From the NCBI RefSeq assembly GCF_004014715.1, contig NZ_CP034835.1, forward strand, positions 1,860,001-1,924,000: DNA of 64,000 nucleotides, written 5' to 3'. This document shows, one piece after another, positions 48,607 to 55,751 of this stretch. The notes beneath the pieces are model-generated. The model saw nothing but the letters and a program-made list of their open reading frames with translations, did not search any database and was not told the DNA's origin. The position numbers were made by a program, and so were the translations under genes. Position 1 is the first letter of the stretch, and every line of letters begins with the position of its first letter. The stretch comes from Pseudoalteromonas sp. R3 (GTDB taxonomy: Bacteria > Pseudomonadota > Gammaproteobacteria > Enterobacterales > Alteromonadaceae).

Positions 48607-49458
48607 CTAAGGCGTTACCAATTCCTCAAACGCTTCTTTTGCTTGCTCGCTTTGCAAGATACGGCCATGCCCAAGCCCCTGCGTTTCTATGAGTTTTACC
48701 TTAGACATTTCGGTCGCTGCTTGTTTAGAGACGGTAAACTGCGCAAACCGGTCGTTCTGGTCGTGCACAATAATACACTGAGCGGAGCGGCTTTTTAGCT
48801 TTGCAAACGGGTCAACAGACGCCATTGGGTAGTTGTATTCATTTTCGACCTTGCTGACGACGGAGCGAAACAATCGCATTGAATAACCCGAACGCTCAAT
48901 ACTACCAAACAAATTGCTGACATAATCCAGCACGGGTGCAATTAATAGCAGCGGTTTGTCGGCAAGTTTTGGGTGCTTACATTCAATAGCAGCGGCGCAG
49001 CCCATACTGTGGGCGATAACACCTTCAACGTGTTCTGTGCTGTCGAGCACAGCTTCAAGTCCGTATACAAAGGCGGGCAGGTGACCGACCGAGCCTTCAC
49101 TGTTGCCATGGGCTGGGTGGTCAAAGGCCAGTGCTGTGTAGCCTTGCTGAGCTATGTGCTGCATCAGAGGAAAGAACTGGTTGGCACTGCCAGACCAGCC
49201 GTGGGTTAACACCCAAACTGGCCCACAGCCAATCTGATAGGTTTTTAGTAAGCCTTCTTTTGAAGAAATACTGCCCTCAACCATTTCATTTGGTGCCGCA
49301 TGCTTGGGCTTAGCCCTGACCGGCGTAAGCAGTAGCTTAGTTGCAGTCTTTTCGGCATGTCCAGGCGCTATTCTATGGTGTGCACGGGTCATTAAATTAA
49401 GCATATGCTTTTTGACGTTAAATTTGCTATCTGATTTAAAGTAAATCTTGTCACTCAT
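48607..49458 (-). CDS. Alpha/beta hydrolase
   Basis: A 283-residue serine hydrolase from ATG 49458, chosen because GGAG lies 8 bases upstream; the frame extends to 49530. Landmarks are the oxyanion-side WVLTHGWSGSANQFFPLMQH, the nucleophile elbow VIAHSMGCAAA, an acid-region IIVHDQNDRFA and the C-terminal His in GLGHGRIL. No signal peptide. The TetR gene upstream shares a promoter element with it, so it is probably the regulator's main target. The substrate is unknown, perhaps a small ester or lipid-derived signal. Confidence 0.86.
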   Translation of the reverse strand: MSDKIYFKSDSKFNVKKHMLNLMTRAHHRIAPGHAEKTATKLLLTPVRAKPKHAAPNEMVEGSISSKEGLLKTYQIGCGPVWVLTHGWSGSANQFFPLMQHIAQQGYTALAFDHPAHGNSEGSVGHLPAFVYGLEAVLDSTEHVEGVIAHSMGCAAAIECKHPKLADKPLLLIAPVLDYVSNLFGSIERSGYSMRLFRSVVSKVENEYNYPMASVDPFAKLKSRSAQCIIVHDQNDRFAQFTVSKQAATEMSKVKLIETQGLGHGRILQSEQAKEAFEELVTP

Positions 49459-49500
49459 TTCTCTTTCTCCACGAAAAACACCATAGCCAGTTAACTTTAA

Positions 49501-49523
49501 AACGAACGGTCGTGCTATTAATG
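49501..49523. promoter_or_regulatory. Putative TetR operator upstream of the hydrolase
   Basis: AACGAACGGTCGTGCTATTAATG contains the near-palindrome ACGAACGGTCGT. Its complement shares TAGCACGACCGTTC with the element in front of the TetR gene at 50218. Confidence 0.65.
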
Positions 49524-49598
49524 TATTCAAAAAAAGGCTGAAGGTGTTCAGCCTGGGGTTTATGCTGTTTAGTCTAAACTACTGGAAAGCTTAAACAA

Positions 49599-50186
49599 CT
49601 ACTTCCAGCTCTGTATCTGGCGCTCTACGCCATGCCAGAACCGCTGTGTGCTTTCTTCCTGTCCATGCATTGAATGATACAGGTGGGCACTCAAATACAG
49701 GCCATATAACTCAAAAGTGGCTTGCTCTGGTGCCAGATCAGCCCGAAACTCTTTGTTTTCGACGCCTTTGCCTATCTGGATCTGCAAATAGATTAGCCAA
49801 TTTTCAATGCCTTGCTTGAGCACTCGCTGAGCGGCAGATTCGTCGACACATTTTTCTCGCCAGGCATCTAGGAACATGCAGCTGCCCTGGAATGACTGAT
49901 TCCAGTTTAACCAGTGATGCAACAGCGCCTTAATCTTCTCTTCATAGCTATGGCAGTTATCTGCCCGAGCAGGCACAATAACGCGTTGGACAAAAATCTC
50001 GTTGGCAAAATCGACAACTGCTGCCTGCAAATTCTCTTTTGAGTTAAAGTGCGCGAACAAACCGCTTTTAGACATACCGCACTGTTTGGCCAGCTCACCA
50101 ATCGTCAGGCTTTCCAGACCATTCTCACTGGCCAGCGTAAATGCCACATTTAAAATATTATCGCGGGTTTGTTTGCCTTTGCTCAT
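49599..50186 (-). CDS. TetR-family transcriptional regulator
   Basis: A 195-residue repressor. The N-terminal helix-turn-helix is TIGELAKQCGMSKSGLFAHF, and the C-terminal ligand domain includes WNQSFQGSCMFLDAWREK. It lies directly upstream of the hydrolase gene on the same strand, with a 140-bp spacer. Identical 14-bp sequences in front of both genes argue for autoregulation and control of the hydrolase. The ligand is unknown. Confidence 0.92.
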   Translation of the reverse strand: MSKGKQTRDNILNVAFTLASENGLESLTIGELAKQCGMSKSGLFAHFNSKENLQAAVVDFANEIFVQRVIVPARADNCHSYEEKIKALLHHWLNWNQSFQGSCMFLDAWREKCVDESAAQRVLKQGIENWLIYLQIQIGKGVENKEFRADLAPEQATFELYGLYLSAHLYHSMHGQEESTQRFWHGVERQIQSWK

Positions 50187-50217
50187 ACACTACTCACTAC
50201 TATGTTGCATATATTTA

Positions 50218-50239
50218 TAGCACGACCGTTCTTTTAATG
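50218..50239. promoter_or_regulatory. Putative TetR operator upstream of tetR
   Basis: TAGCACGACCGTTCTTTTAATG. The first 14 bases recur, inverted, at 49503-49516 before the hydrolase. It lies about 32 bp upstream of the tetR start. Confidence 0.65.
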
Positions 50240-50448
50240 ATAGATCAAAGTTTAAGGAGTGTGTAAGAGCATGGATAGTAGTGGCCATAAGTTTGATACA
50301 TATTGAGTGTCAAACTAGCTAAAAGTTAGCCATAACACCCAATATGCATAACCCCCTGTGACTCCCATTTTAAAAACTTATTAAAATACAATGATATAAA
50401 ATTGGTCTGTATTATGCTCCTGTATGTGTTTTAACTTGGAGAAGATCT

Positions 50449-51657
50449 TTGAAAAAGCTGTTTATCGCTGTTTTACTACTGCCTGTGTTCTGGATTTTAT
50501 TACCAAAACAAGAAGCCATCAGCCAGGACAAGAAGACGTTTAGCGAATACATCAAGGCCGTTATGGAAGAAGCGGCTATCCCGGGGCTGGCGATTGCCAA
50601 AATTGACAATGGTGAAGCCACACTTCATACCTTTGGCTTTGCGGATGTGACGCAAAACAGGCCGGTGGCACAAGACACCTTGTTTAATATCGCTTCAATC
50701 AGCAAACCCATTATGGGCGTTGTGCTGCTTAAGTTGGTAGAGCAGGGTAAGCTTGAGCTCGACCGGGATATTAACGATTATTTACCGTTTAAGGTTGATA
50801 ACCCCAAACTAGAGAATGAGACGATTACCCTCAGGCATTTGGTGACCCATACCTCCGGGATTGCAGATTACTACGATGTAAACAGCTTCACGGCAAATCG
50901 GGATCCTGAAACGACCTTGGAAGCGCACTTGAAGTCATTACTGACACCCGGGGGGCATCTGTATGAGCAAGGGGCCTATTATCTGGACCATCAACCAGGT
51001 ACTCATCGCAAGTATAGCAATCTGGCTTCTGCTCTGGCGGGTTATCTGGTCGAGGCAACCACGGGTGAAAGCCTGGCGCAGTACAGTGTAGAGCATTTGT
51101 TTAAACCGCTGGGAATGGACAACACCCGCTGGCGATTAGAAGGTCTCTCATTTGCAGAAATAGCAGTGCCTTATGAAGTGGAATCCTGCATTCCCTTTAC
51201 GCCTGTGTGTGGAGATTTCGAATCACCTAAATTGAATTATGTGATTAATGAGTACTTTAATCCGCCCATTGCATTCAAGCGGTTTGTGCCACAGCCTTAC
51301 TATGGTAACCCTCAGTATCCTGACGGTGGAGTCCGCACTAGTATTAAAGAGCTCAGCCAGTTTCTGACCCAGCTGTTAAAAAACCAAACCATAACCGGTG
51401 AACCACTCCTGTCAGCTACGATATTTCAGCAAATGATATCGATCCAGGCACCCGAAACTGTATCAAAAGGTCAGCGTTTCTTCTGGCGCGACAACAGCAT
51501 GGGTTTGATAGGACATATGGGCTCGGATCCTGGTGTATTCGCAGCTATGTACTTTGATCCAAACAAAAAAGATGGGTTTATTATTCTGATGAATCGGGGA
51601 CTGGACACTAAGTCGGGCAGCGCCATGAAAAATATCGCGCTCAGATTAATGAACTAA
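50449..51657 (+). CDS. Serine hydrolase of the beta-lactamase/penicillin-binding (class C-like) family
   Basis: A 402-residue exported hydrolase. The start is TTG 50449, with GGAG 7 bases upstream, giving the signal peptide (M)KKLFIAVLLLPVFWILL. The catalytic SxxK is in NIASISKPIMGVVL, the YxN motif in HRKYSNLASALAGYL, and the KTG-equivalent is HMGSDPG. HLVTHTSGIADYYD is typical of the family. Such proteins are esterases, D-aminopeptidases or beta-lactamase relatives; true beta-lactamase activity is not implied. It is the last clearly chromosomal gene before the integrated element. Confidence 0.88.
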   Translation: MKKLFIAVLLLPVFWILLPKQEAISQDKKTFSEYIKAVMEEAAIPGLAIAKIDNGEATLHTFGFADVTQNRPVAQDTLFNIASISKPIMGVVLLKLVEQGKLELDRDINDYLPFKVDNPKLENETITLRHLVTHTSGIADYYDVNSFTANRDPETTLEAHLKSLLTPGGHLYEQGAYYLDHQPGTHRKYSNLASALAGYLVEATTGESLAQYSVEHLFKPLGMDNTRWRLEGLSFAEIAVPYEVESCIPFTPVCGDFESPKLNYVINEYFNPPIAFKRFVPQPYYGNPQYPDGGVRTSIKELSQFLTQLLKNQTITGEPLLSATIFQQMISIQAPETVSKGQRFFWRDNSMGLIGHMGSDPGVFAAMYFDPNKKDGFIILMNRGLDTKSGSAMKNIALRLMN

Positions 51658-51749
51658 GAGTCTACTGTTAGAGATTTGGGTTAAGGTAAACGACATGGAC
51701 GTTGCTGAAAATAGTGAAGTATTAAATGAAAAAAGAGGGGGGAGAAGAA

Positions 51750-51797
51750 TGGTCGGCATAGCAGGATTTGAACCTGCGACCCCTGACACCCCATGAC
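51750..51797 (-). tRNA. 3' fragment of tRNA-Pro(GGG), the element's attachment site
   Basis: Read on the minus strand, it begins GTCATGGGGTGTCAGGGGTC and ends with the T-arm GGTTCAAATCC and TATGCCGACCA. This matches the anticodon-to-CCA part of bacterial tRNA-Pro(GGG); the loop ATGGGGT holds the GGG anticodon. The 5' half is absent: the bases beyond 51797 do not form D-arm or acceptor strands. It is therefore not a functional gene but the duplicated 3' end left by integration. The intact tRNA should lie beyond the right edge. Confidence 0.85.
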
Positions 51798-51867
51798 TGC
51801 GTAAATGTTGGTGCTATTATTATGTTTTAGCTGCTATTTTTGCGGTTTTGGGTAGGGTGTCAAATCA

Positions 51868-52036
51868 TCAAAATTGCGTTATTAGTGCCTTTAAAGTCGC
51901 GGGCTGCAGCGGTAGTTTTGCACGGTCTGTTTTACCAATGTGCCAACAGCTGACGGTGGTAACGCCGCGCTCTGCCGCAAACTAGGCGCGCGACGGAAAA
52001 TTTGTCCGACAGCAGCGCTTTGTTAAGGCTTGCCAT
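51868..52036 (-). pseudogene. Small frameshifted gene overlapping the alarmone synthetase 3' end
   Basis: From ATG 52036 one frame gives MASLNKALLSDKFSVARL. A second frame, one base off near 51982, continues FAAERGVTTVSCWHIGKTD and then ...RAKLPLQPATLKALITQF to a stop at 51868. Removing one base joins them into a coherent basic protein of 55 residues. It overlaps the last codons of the synthetase gene and ends about 70 bp from the attachment site. I do not recognise it; it could be a small DNA-binding protein or a remnant of the element's original edge gene. Confidence 0.45.
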
Positions 52037-52709
52037 ATCTGCGCATGATTGAATCCGCAAGGTGACTCCCTGCGCTAACTAATCGAGCCAATACCCTTAT
52101 GTTTTCCTTACACTGTTCATCTTCAACGGGGGACGGATAGTTCATGGTGTGATCTATTTCTCCCCACACTTCTTCTAATAGAGTCCGAACTTGAACCTCA
52201 CATGTTATTGGGCTTCTTTCGTTTGGCTTTAAAACATAGTGGATACTCGTGTAGAAACTGTCCTTTTGTTGGGTTCTTATACCAAGAGAGTTAAAGAATT
52301 TATCTGAGTCTGGGTCCCAAGTATATGCTTTTGGATCTTCAAATAAGCAGAAATCACCATCATCGACTTTTTTCATTATCTCTTTATGGATAGTTTCAAA
52401 CTGTTCTTGATGTAGGTGAAGAACTCGAACACCTGCCATGTCTGTTATTCGATCAAACAAATTATCCCCATTAATAGGGCCAAGCTGTTCCGGTTCGGGC
52501 TTTTTTTTATCTTCCTGATTTTTTCGTTCGACCTTTTCAATAAGGTGATCCACATCTTTTAATCTATGGCGAATCGAATGCACAACACCTTTTAGCGATC
52601 GAGCTTCGAAAAAGCTCCTCACAGTTTTGTAGAATAACTCAAGAGAGTCAAAATTTTGATCGTAGACATCAAGGACGTCTTTGTATCTTTCTTTAAGCTC
52701 CTGATCCAT
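52023..52709 (-). CDS. RelA/SpoT-domain small alarmone synthetase (possible toxSAS)
   Basis: Predicted (p)ppGpp/(p)ppApp synthetase, or a toxSAS that pyrophosphorylates tRNA; the two cannot be told apart by sequence. The 228-residue single-domain protein keeps the synthetase motifs: SIRHRLKDVDHLIEKVER (about 45-62), ITDMAGVRVL (88-97, with the metal-binding Asp90), FYTSIHYVLK (152-161, with the guanine-stacking Tyr) and CEVQVRTLLEEVWGEIDHTM (170-189, with the catalytic Glu). It has no hydrolase, TGS or ACT domain. Its ATG overlaps the stop of the ParA-type gene (TAATG), implying coupled synthesis. The pair sits between the attachment site and the integrase, a typical cargo slot. Confidence 0.88.
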   Translation of the reverse strand: MDQELKERYKDVLDVYDQNFDSLELFYKTVRSFFEARSLKGVVHSIRHRLKDVDHLIEKVERKNQEDKKKPEPEQLGPINGDNLFDRITDMAGVRVLHLHQEQFETIHKEIMKKVDDGDFCLFEDPKAYTWDPDSDKFFNSLGIRTQQKDSFYTSIHYVLKPNERSPITCEVQVRTLLEEVWGEIDHTMNYPSPVEDEQCKENIRVLARLVSAGSHLADSIMRRYGKP

Positions 52710-53809
52710 TAGTCATCTAACCCCTCTAATCTACTTAGAAGATCCTCCGCGAAGGAGTGATAGAGAGCCCTTTTTTCGAAATACATCTCACGATTACCCG
52801 ATATAGTAGGCCTGTCTGAAGCGAGTAAGTTTGGTTGATTTGGGACTTCCCAGATGGGCACTCTATATTTCTGCGCCATTGATGGAAGGGTATTGTGCGA
52901 GTGCATTACAGACTTATTGCCTATAGGTGAACCTATAACCTTTTCGTCTAAGTGGTCATAACATTCTGCAGGTATATGCGTTTTTATTGAACTCGGCAGT
53001 CGATTTACGTATGAATAATGTGCTGCTGCAAGATCAAGCTCATTTTGACCAGTATATTTCTTTGCATTGTAGATGGTGAAGCCAAGAAACTTTACAAAGC
53101 TCTTTGGAAATACAGCTCGCTTTTTGTCAGGTAGCAGGCTATACATCGTTTCGAATTGATTTTTCCAGGTTTTAAGCGCTTGGCCGATATTTGTAATACC
53201 GAATGTTGAGAACATGTCCGGCATACACGGCACAAAGAAACCAGTAGACATCGATATGAGAATTCTGTTTAAAATTCCCAAACTCGGAGATGTATCAATT
53301 ATTACGTACTCATAGCCGTATTTTTCTCCTGCTTCTAGGCAAATATTTCTAATGCTTGTTATTACTCTTAGAGCTTGAGGGTCGCCTAGAAATGCATCGC
53401 TCCACGATTTTGATATTTTGTCTTCATAAGAGTGAAGACTTAACCGGCCGGGAATCAAACCTAAATTATCATCGATTTCATAGACGCTTCCCAAGCTGAA
53501 TGACTCAAATACACCATCTTCAATTGGCTTAAGTAAACAATGAATTGATCTTGGTTTCTCGACGAATTTTTCAAAGGATTCACCTGATTCTTCCAAGGCA
53601 GATTGAAAATCCTCGATGTATGGCTCTTCCTCTGTCCAAAGCTCTTCCAATTGATCAGGAGAAATGCACTGTAGAGTCAAGTTAGATTGAGGATCGAGGT
53701 CAATCATTAACGTTTTCTTACCCATCTCTGACAAGGCACAAGCCAAGTGAAAGCTTAGGGTAGATTTACCTACACCACCTTTGTTGTTAAAAACTGATAC
53801 GATCTTCAA
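52709..53809 (-). CDS. ParA/MinD-family AAA ATPase (cargo module)
   Basis: A 366-residue deviant-Walker ATPase. MKIVSVFNNKGGVGKSTLSF has the signature Lys10 of KGGVGKST; MIDLDPQSNLTLQ and VIIDTSPSLGILN are the other nucleotide-site motifs. It is longer than typical ParA, with inserts after the first 60 residues and a C-terminal extension. No ParB or parS-like array is seen, and the element is integrated, so plasmid partition is an unlikely role. It is the first gene of a two- or three-gene operon with the alarmone synthetase. The DNA is visibly more AT-rich than the primase region, suggesting separate acquisition. A control role over the synthetase is inferred. Confidence 0.87.
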   Translation of the reverse strand: MKIVSVFNNKGGVGKSTLSFHLACALSEMGKKTLMIDLDPQSNLTLQCISPDQLEELWTEEEPYIEDFQSALEESGESFEKFVEKPRSIHCLLKPIEDGVFESFSLGSVYEIDDNLGLIPGRLSLHSYEDKISKSWSDAFLGDPQALRVITSIRNICLEAGEKYGYEYVIIDTSPSLGILNRILISMSTGFFVPCMPDMFSTFGITNIGQALKTWKNQFETMYSLLPDKKRAVFPKSFVKFLGFTIYNAKKYTGQNELDLAAAHYSYVNRLPSSIKTHIPAECYDHLDEKVIGSPIGNKSVMHSHNTLPSMAQKYRVPIWEVPNQPNLLASDRPTISGNREMYFEKRALYHSFAEDLLSRLEGLDD

Positions 53810-53865
53810 ATTAATATTCCTTACTTGAGAATTAGTGTGCCTTAACTGTTAATTAGTAAGACGAT

Positions 53866-53884
53866 ACAAGGTACGCTACCTTGT
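53866..53884. promoter_or_regulatory. Palindrome ACAAGGTA-CGC-TACCTTGT in front of the ParA-type gene
   Basis: A perfect 8-3-8 inverted repeat, 57 bp upstream of the ParA-type start and 18 bp before a plus-strand mini-ORF. Probable operator of the divergent promoters. Confidence 0.6.
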
Positions 53885-53901
53885 AAGGTAGGAGGTGACC
53901 G

Positions 53902-53979
53902 ATGCATAGACTAACCACTAAAAAACTAAAAAATTTTCGTAAATCATACATTAATAAAAATAGTATTGCATCTCAATAG
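53902..53979 (+). CDS. Possible 25-residue basic mini-protein or truncated regulator
   Basis: ATG 53902 is preceded by AGGAGGTGA (53890-53898), a nearly complete anti-16S match with ideal spacing. The product, MHRLTTKKLKNFRKSYINKN followed by SIASQ, is strongly basic. After the TAG the frame stays open for another 21 codons (LGDLVVTQVVLDLG...), so an interrupted gene of about 47 residues is possible. It is divergent from the ParA-type gene across the palindrome, where a regulator or antitoxin gene would be expected. Unproven. Confidence 0.35.
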   Translation: MHRLTTKKLKNFRKSYINKNSIASQ

Positions 53980-54107
53980 CTTGGTGACTTAGTAGTAACT
54001 CAGGTTGTACTTGATTTAGGGATGACAATCGAAATTACTACTTAAGATAGTGCGGCCAATTACAAGCCTAGCCATTGAGTGCTATACAAAATAACAACTC
54101 TAAGAGA

Positions 54108-55304
54108 CTAATCAACCGTACCCGACTTTATCTCCGCAAATGGTACTTCTACCCACTCGATATGATTCTTAGTGTAAATCTTGGTGCTTTTCGCATCGGT
54201 GTGCGCCATCCTGGATTGGGGATCTATGCCCTGGGTGTCGAACAGGTGGGCGGAAAGGGCGCGGATTTCGTGGAAAGTGGGACGTTGGTCTTTTTCTAAA
54301 TGGTCACAGCACCCCAGTTCGTCACGGATTTTTGAAAACGTGCGGCTGATGTAGTCTGGGGTTAGCTGGGTGACGTGGTTTACTTCTTTGCTGATCTTAC
54401 GTTTACTCTTTGCCGGCAGGCGGTGGACCACGTAATCACTCAGCAGGTTGTCGCGGCTGCGGTCGATGATGTTCTTGATCTCATCTCCAATAGGGATGGC
54501 CACATGCGCAGCTTCCTTTTTCTCTGTCTTTTGACGATGAATGTACAGTATGCCGTAAACTTTGCCCTGGGGCGTTTCTTCCGGAACCTGGAACCAGACG
54601 CAGCCGCAGGCTTTGCTGTTGGGCTTTTTAATTTTGTATTTTATGCGTGAAATTTCCAGGCGCGCATGGGTTGTCTGCAGTGACAGATCCATTGCGGTTT
54701 GCAGCCAGAGTGGGGCGGCTTCATGGATTGCGTCGTACCATTCTTTTTTCAACCGGTTTCGCTGTTTTGTGCTAATTCGGCGCATCTTTTTCAGCTCTGC
54801 AGGGTTAGCAGGCATAAGGCTTTCATCAACCGCATAGCTGAAGAGCTTTTTAAGCCAGGACACTTTTCGGTTTTGCACGTTGGCACTTGAGTCAGAGTGA
54901 TACTGCGCCAGGTAGTCATTCACATGCTGCAGCGTGATTTGCGAACCCGGTATAGTTGCAAAGAACTCTTGAGCGCGCTTTGCGTCATTGGCCAGTGTGT
55001 CGGCTGAGTCACTGGCTGGCTGTTCGTCGTCCAATATGCGATTAAGCAGAGCGGGGATATGATCAGCAAAGGGCTTTTCATCCATGAACTCGCCATAATT
55101 GAGCAAATCATCTACCTTTAACGCAACTTGCGGTCGCGCAACGCGGTTATATTCTTTGGCTATCGAAATCGCCACGTTTCGGTCCGTGCCCAGTGACTTG
55201 AACTTGCCATTTACCAGCTTGATCCGATAGATACCACGCTGCGCATAGTAATACAGATGCTCAGGTAGATTTGTGCCTTTCTTATTCCTTGGTCTTGGTG
55301 CCAT
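54108..55304 (-). CDS. int: Tyrosine recombinase / phage integrase (lambda Int type)
   Basis: A 398-residue integrase. The N-terminal PRPRNKKGTNLPEHLYYYAQ and KSLGTDRNVAISIAKEYN resemble lambda Int's arm-site-binding domain. The catalytic part has an Arg in QTTHARLEISRI, HEIRALSAHLF (His-x-x-Arg) and the nucleophile Tyr in KSTKIYTKNH. It presumably integrates the element at tRNA-Pro. It is the last gene of the leftward early operon, after the excisionase-like gene, and lies 2.3 kb from the attachment site with cargo in between. Confidence 0.95.
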   Translation of the reverse strand: MAPRPRNKKGTNLPEHLYYYAQRGIYRIKLVNGKFKSLGTDRNVAISIAKEYNRVARPQVALKVDDLLNYGEFMDEKPFADHIPALLNRILDDEQPASDSADTLANDAKRAQEFFATIPGSQITLQHVNDYLAQYHSDSSANVQNRKVSWLKKLFSYAVDESLMPANPAELKKMRRISTKQRNRLKKEWYDAIHEAAPLWLQTAMDLSLQTTHARLEISRIKYKIKKPNSKACGCVWFQVPEETPQGKVYGILYIHRQKTEKKEAAHVAIPIGDEIKNIIDRSRDNLLSDYVVHRLPAKSKRKISKEVNHVTQLTPDYISRTFSKIRDELGCCDHLEKDQRPTFHEIRALSAHLFDTQGIDPQSRMAHTDAKSTKIYTKNHIEWVEVPFAEIKSGTVD

Positions 55305-55309
55305 AACAA

Positions 55310-55537
55310 TTACACTTGATACTCAGCTTCGGTTAATGATCTAACAAAGCGCCACTCACAAGAGAAGTTAAGCACTGTGTCGCCATCTTTATCAATAACT
55401 GTTCCGTTTATGACGCTGTAAAGAGAGGCATTGGTTGATTCTCGTGCCCGGGCTTCATAAAGGCCATCAAACGGTGGTGCCAGTTCATAAACTCGCCAGG
55501 TGCCACTGTGGGATCCGCTACGGTTAGTATTGTACAT
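55310..55537 (-). CDS. Small hypothetical phage protein between xis and int
   Basis: 75 residues, unrecognised. YSVINGTVIDKDGDTVLNFS suggests a small beta-rich fold. Its ATG follows the excisionase-like stop by one base, and int starts 5 bp after its stop, so it is part of the xis-int transcript. It may aid excision or regulation. Confidence 0.65.
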   Translation of the reverse strand: MYNTNRSGSHSGTWRVYELAPPFDGLYEARARESTNASLYSVINGTVIDKDGDTVLNFSCEWRFVRSLTEAEYQV

Positions 55538-55538
55538 A

Positions 55539-55751
55539 TTATGCCCTTAACAGCTTGGCAACGGCTTGACTCACTTGTGTGTCTAAGCCTGCTTTTTCGC
55601 TTTCAAAGATAAATACCGCACTGCCGATGATCCGCCCGGCAACTTCGCCACTTTCTACCCAGTTGCGTAACGTTCTGGCTGTTGGTATCGAGCCCTGGGC
55701 AAACTCGCGCCTGGCCCACTGGCTTGCTCTCATTAGTTTTCCTGTCGTCAT
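55539..55751 (-). CDS. xis: Excisionase-like DNA-binding protein
   Basis: 70 residues. MRASQWARREFAQGSIPTAR then TLRNWVESGEVAGRIIG form the winged-helix pattern of lambda-type excisionases (tryptophan-containing helix, then a short recognition helix, then a hydrophobic wing). Its start overlaps the primase stop (ATGA), and it is two genes ahead of int, the usual place for the directionality factor. Confidence 0.78.
   Translation of the reverse strand: MTTGKLMRASQWARREFAQGSIPTARTLRNWVESGEVAGRIIGSAVFIFESEKAGLDTQVSQAVAKLLRA

Noticed and set aside
51750..51840. Functional tRNA gene
   Set aside because: Only the anticodon-to-CCA half is present. The upstream bases cannot form the D arm or pair with the acceptor strand.
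52709..53809. Plasmid partition interpretation of the ParA-type gene
   Set aside because: There is no ParB-like gene or repeated centromere sites. The locus is inside an integrated element and coupled to an alarmone synthetase.
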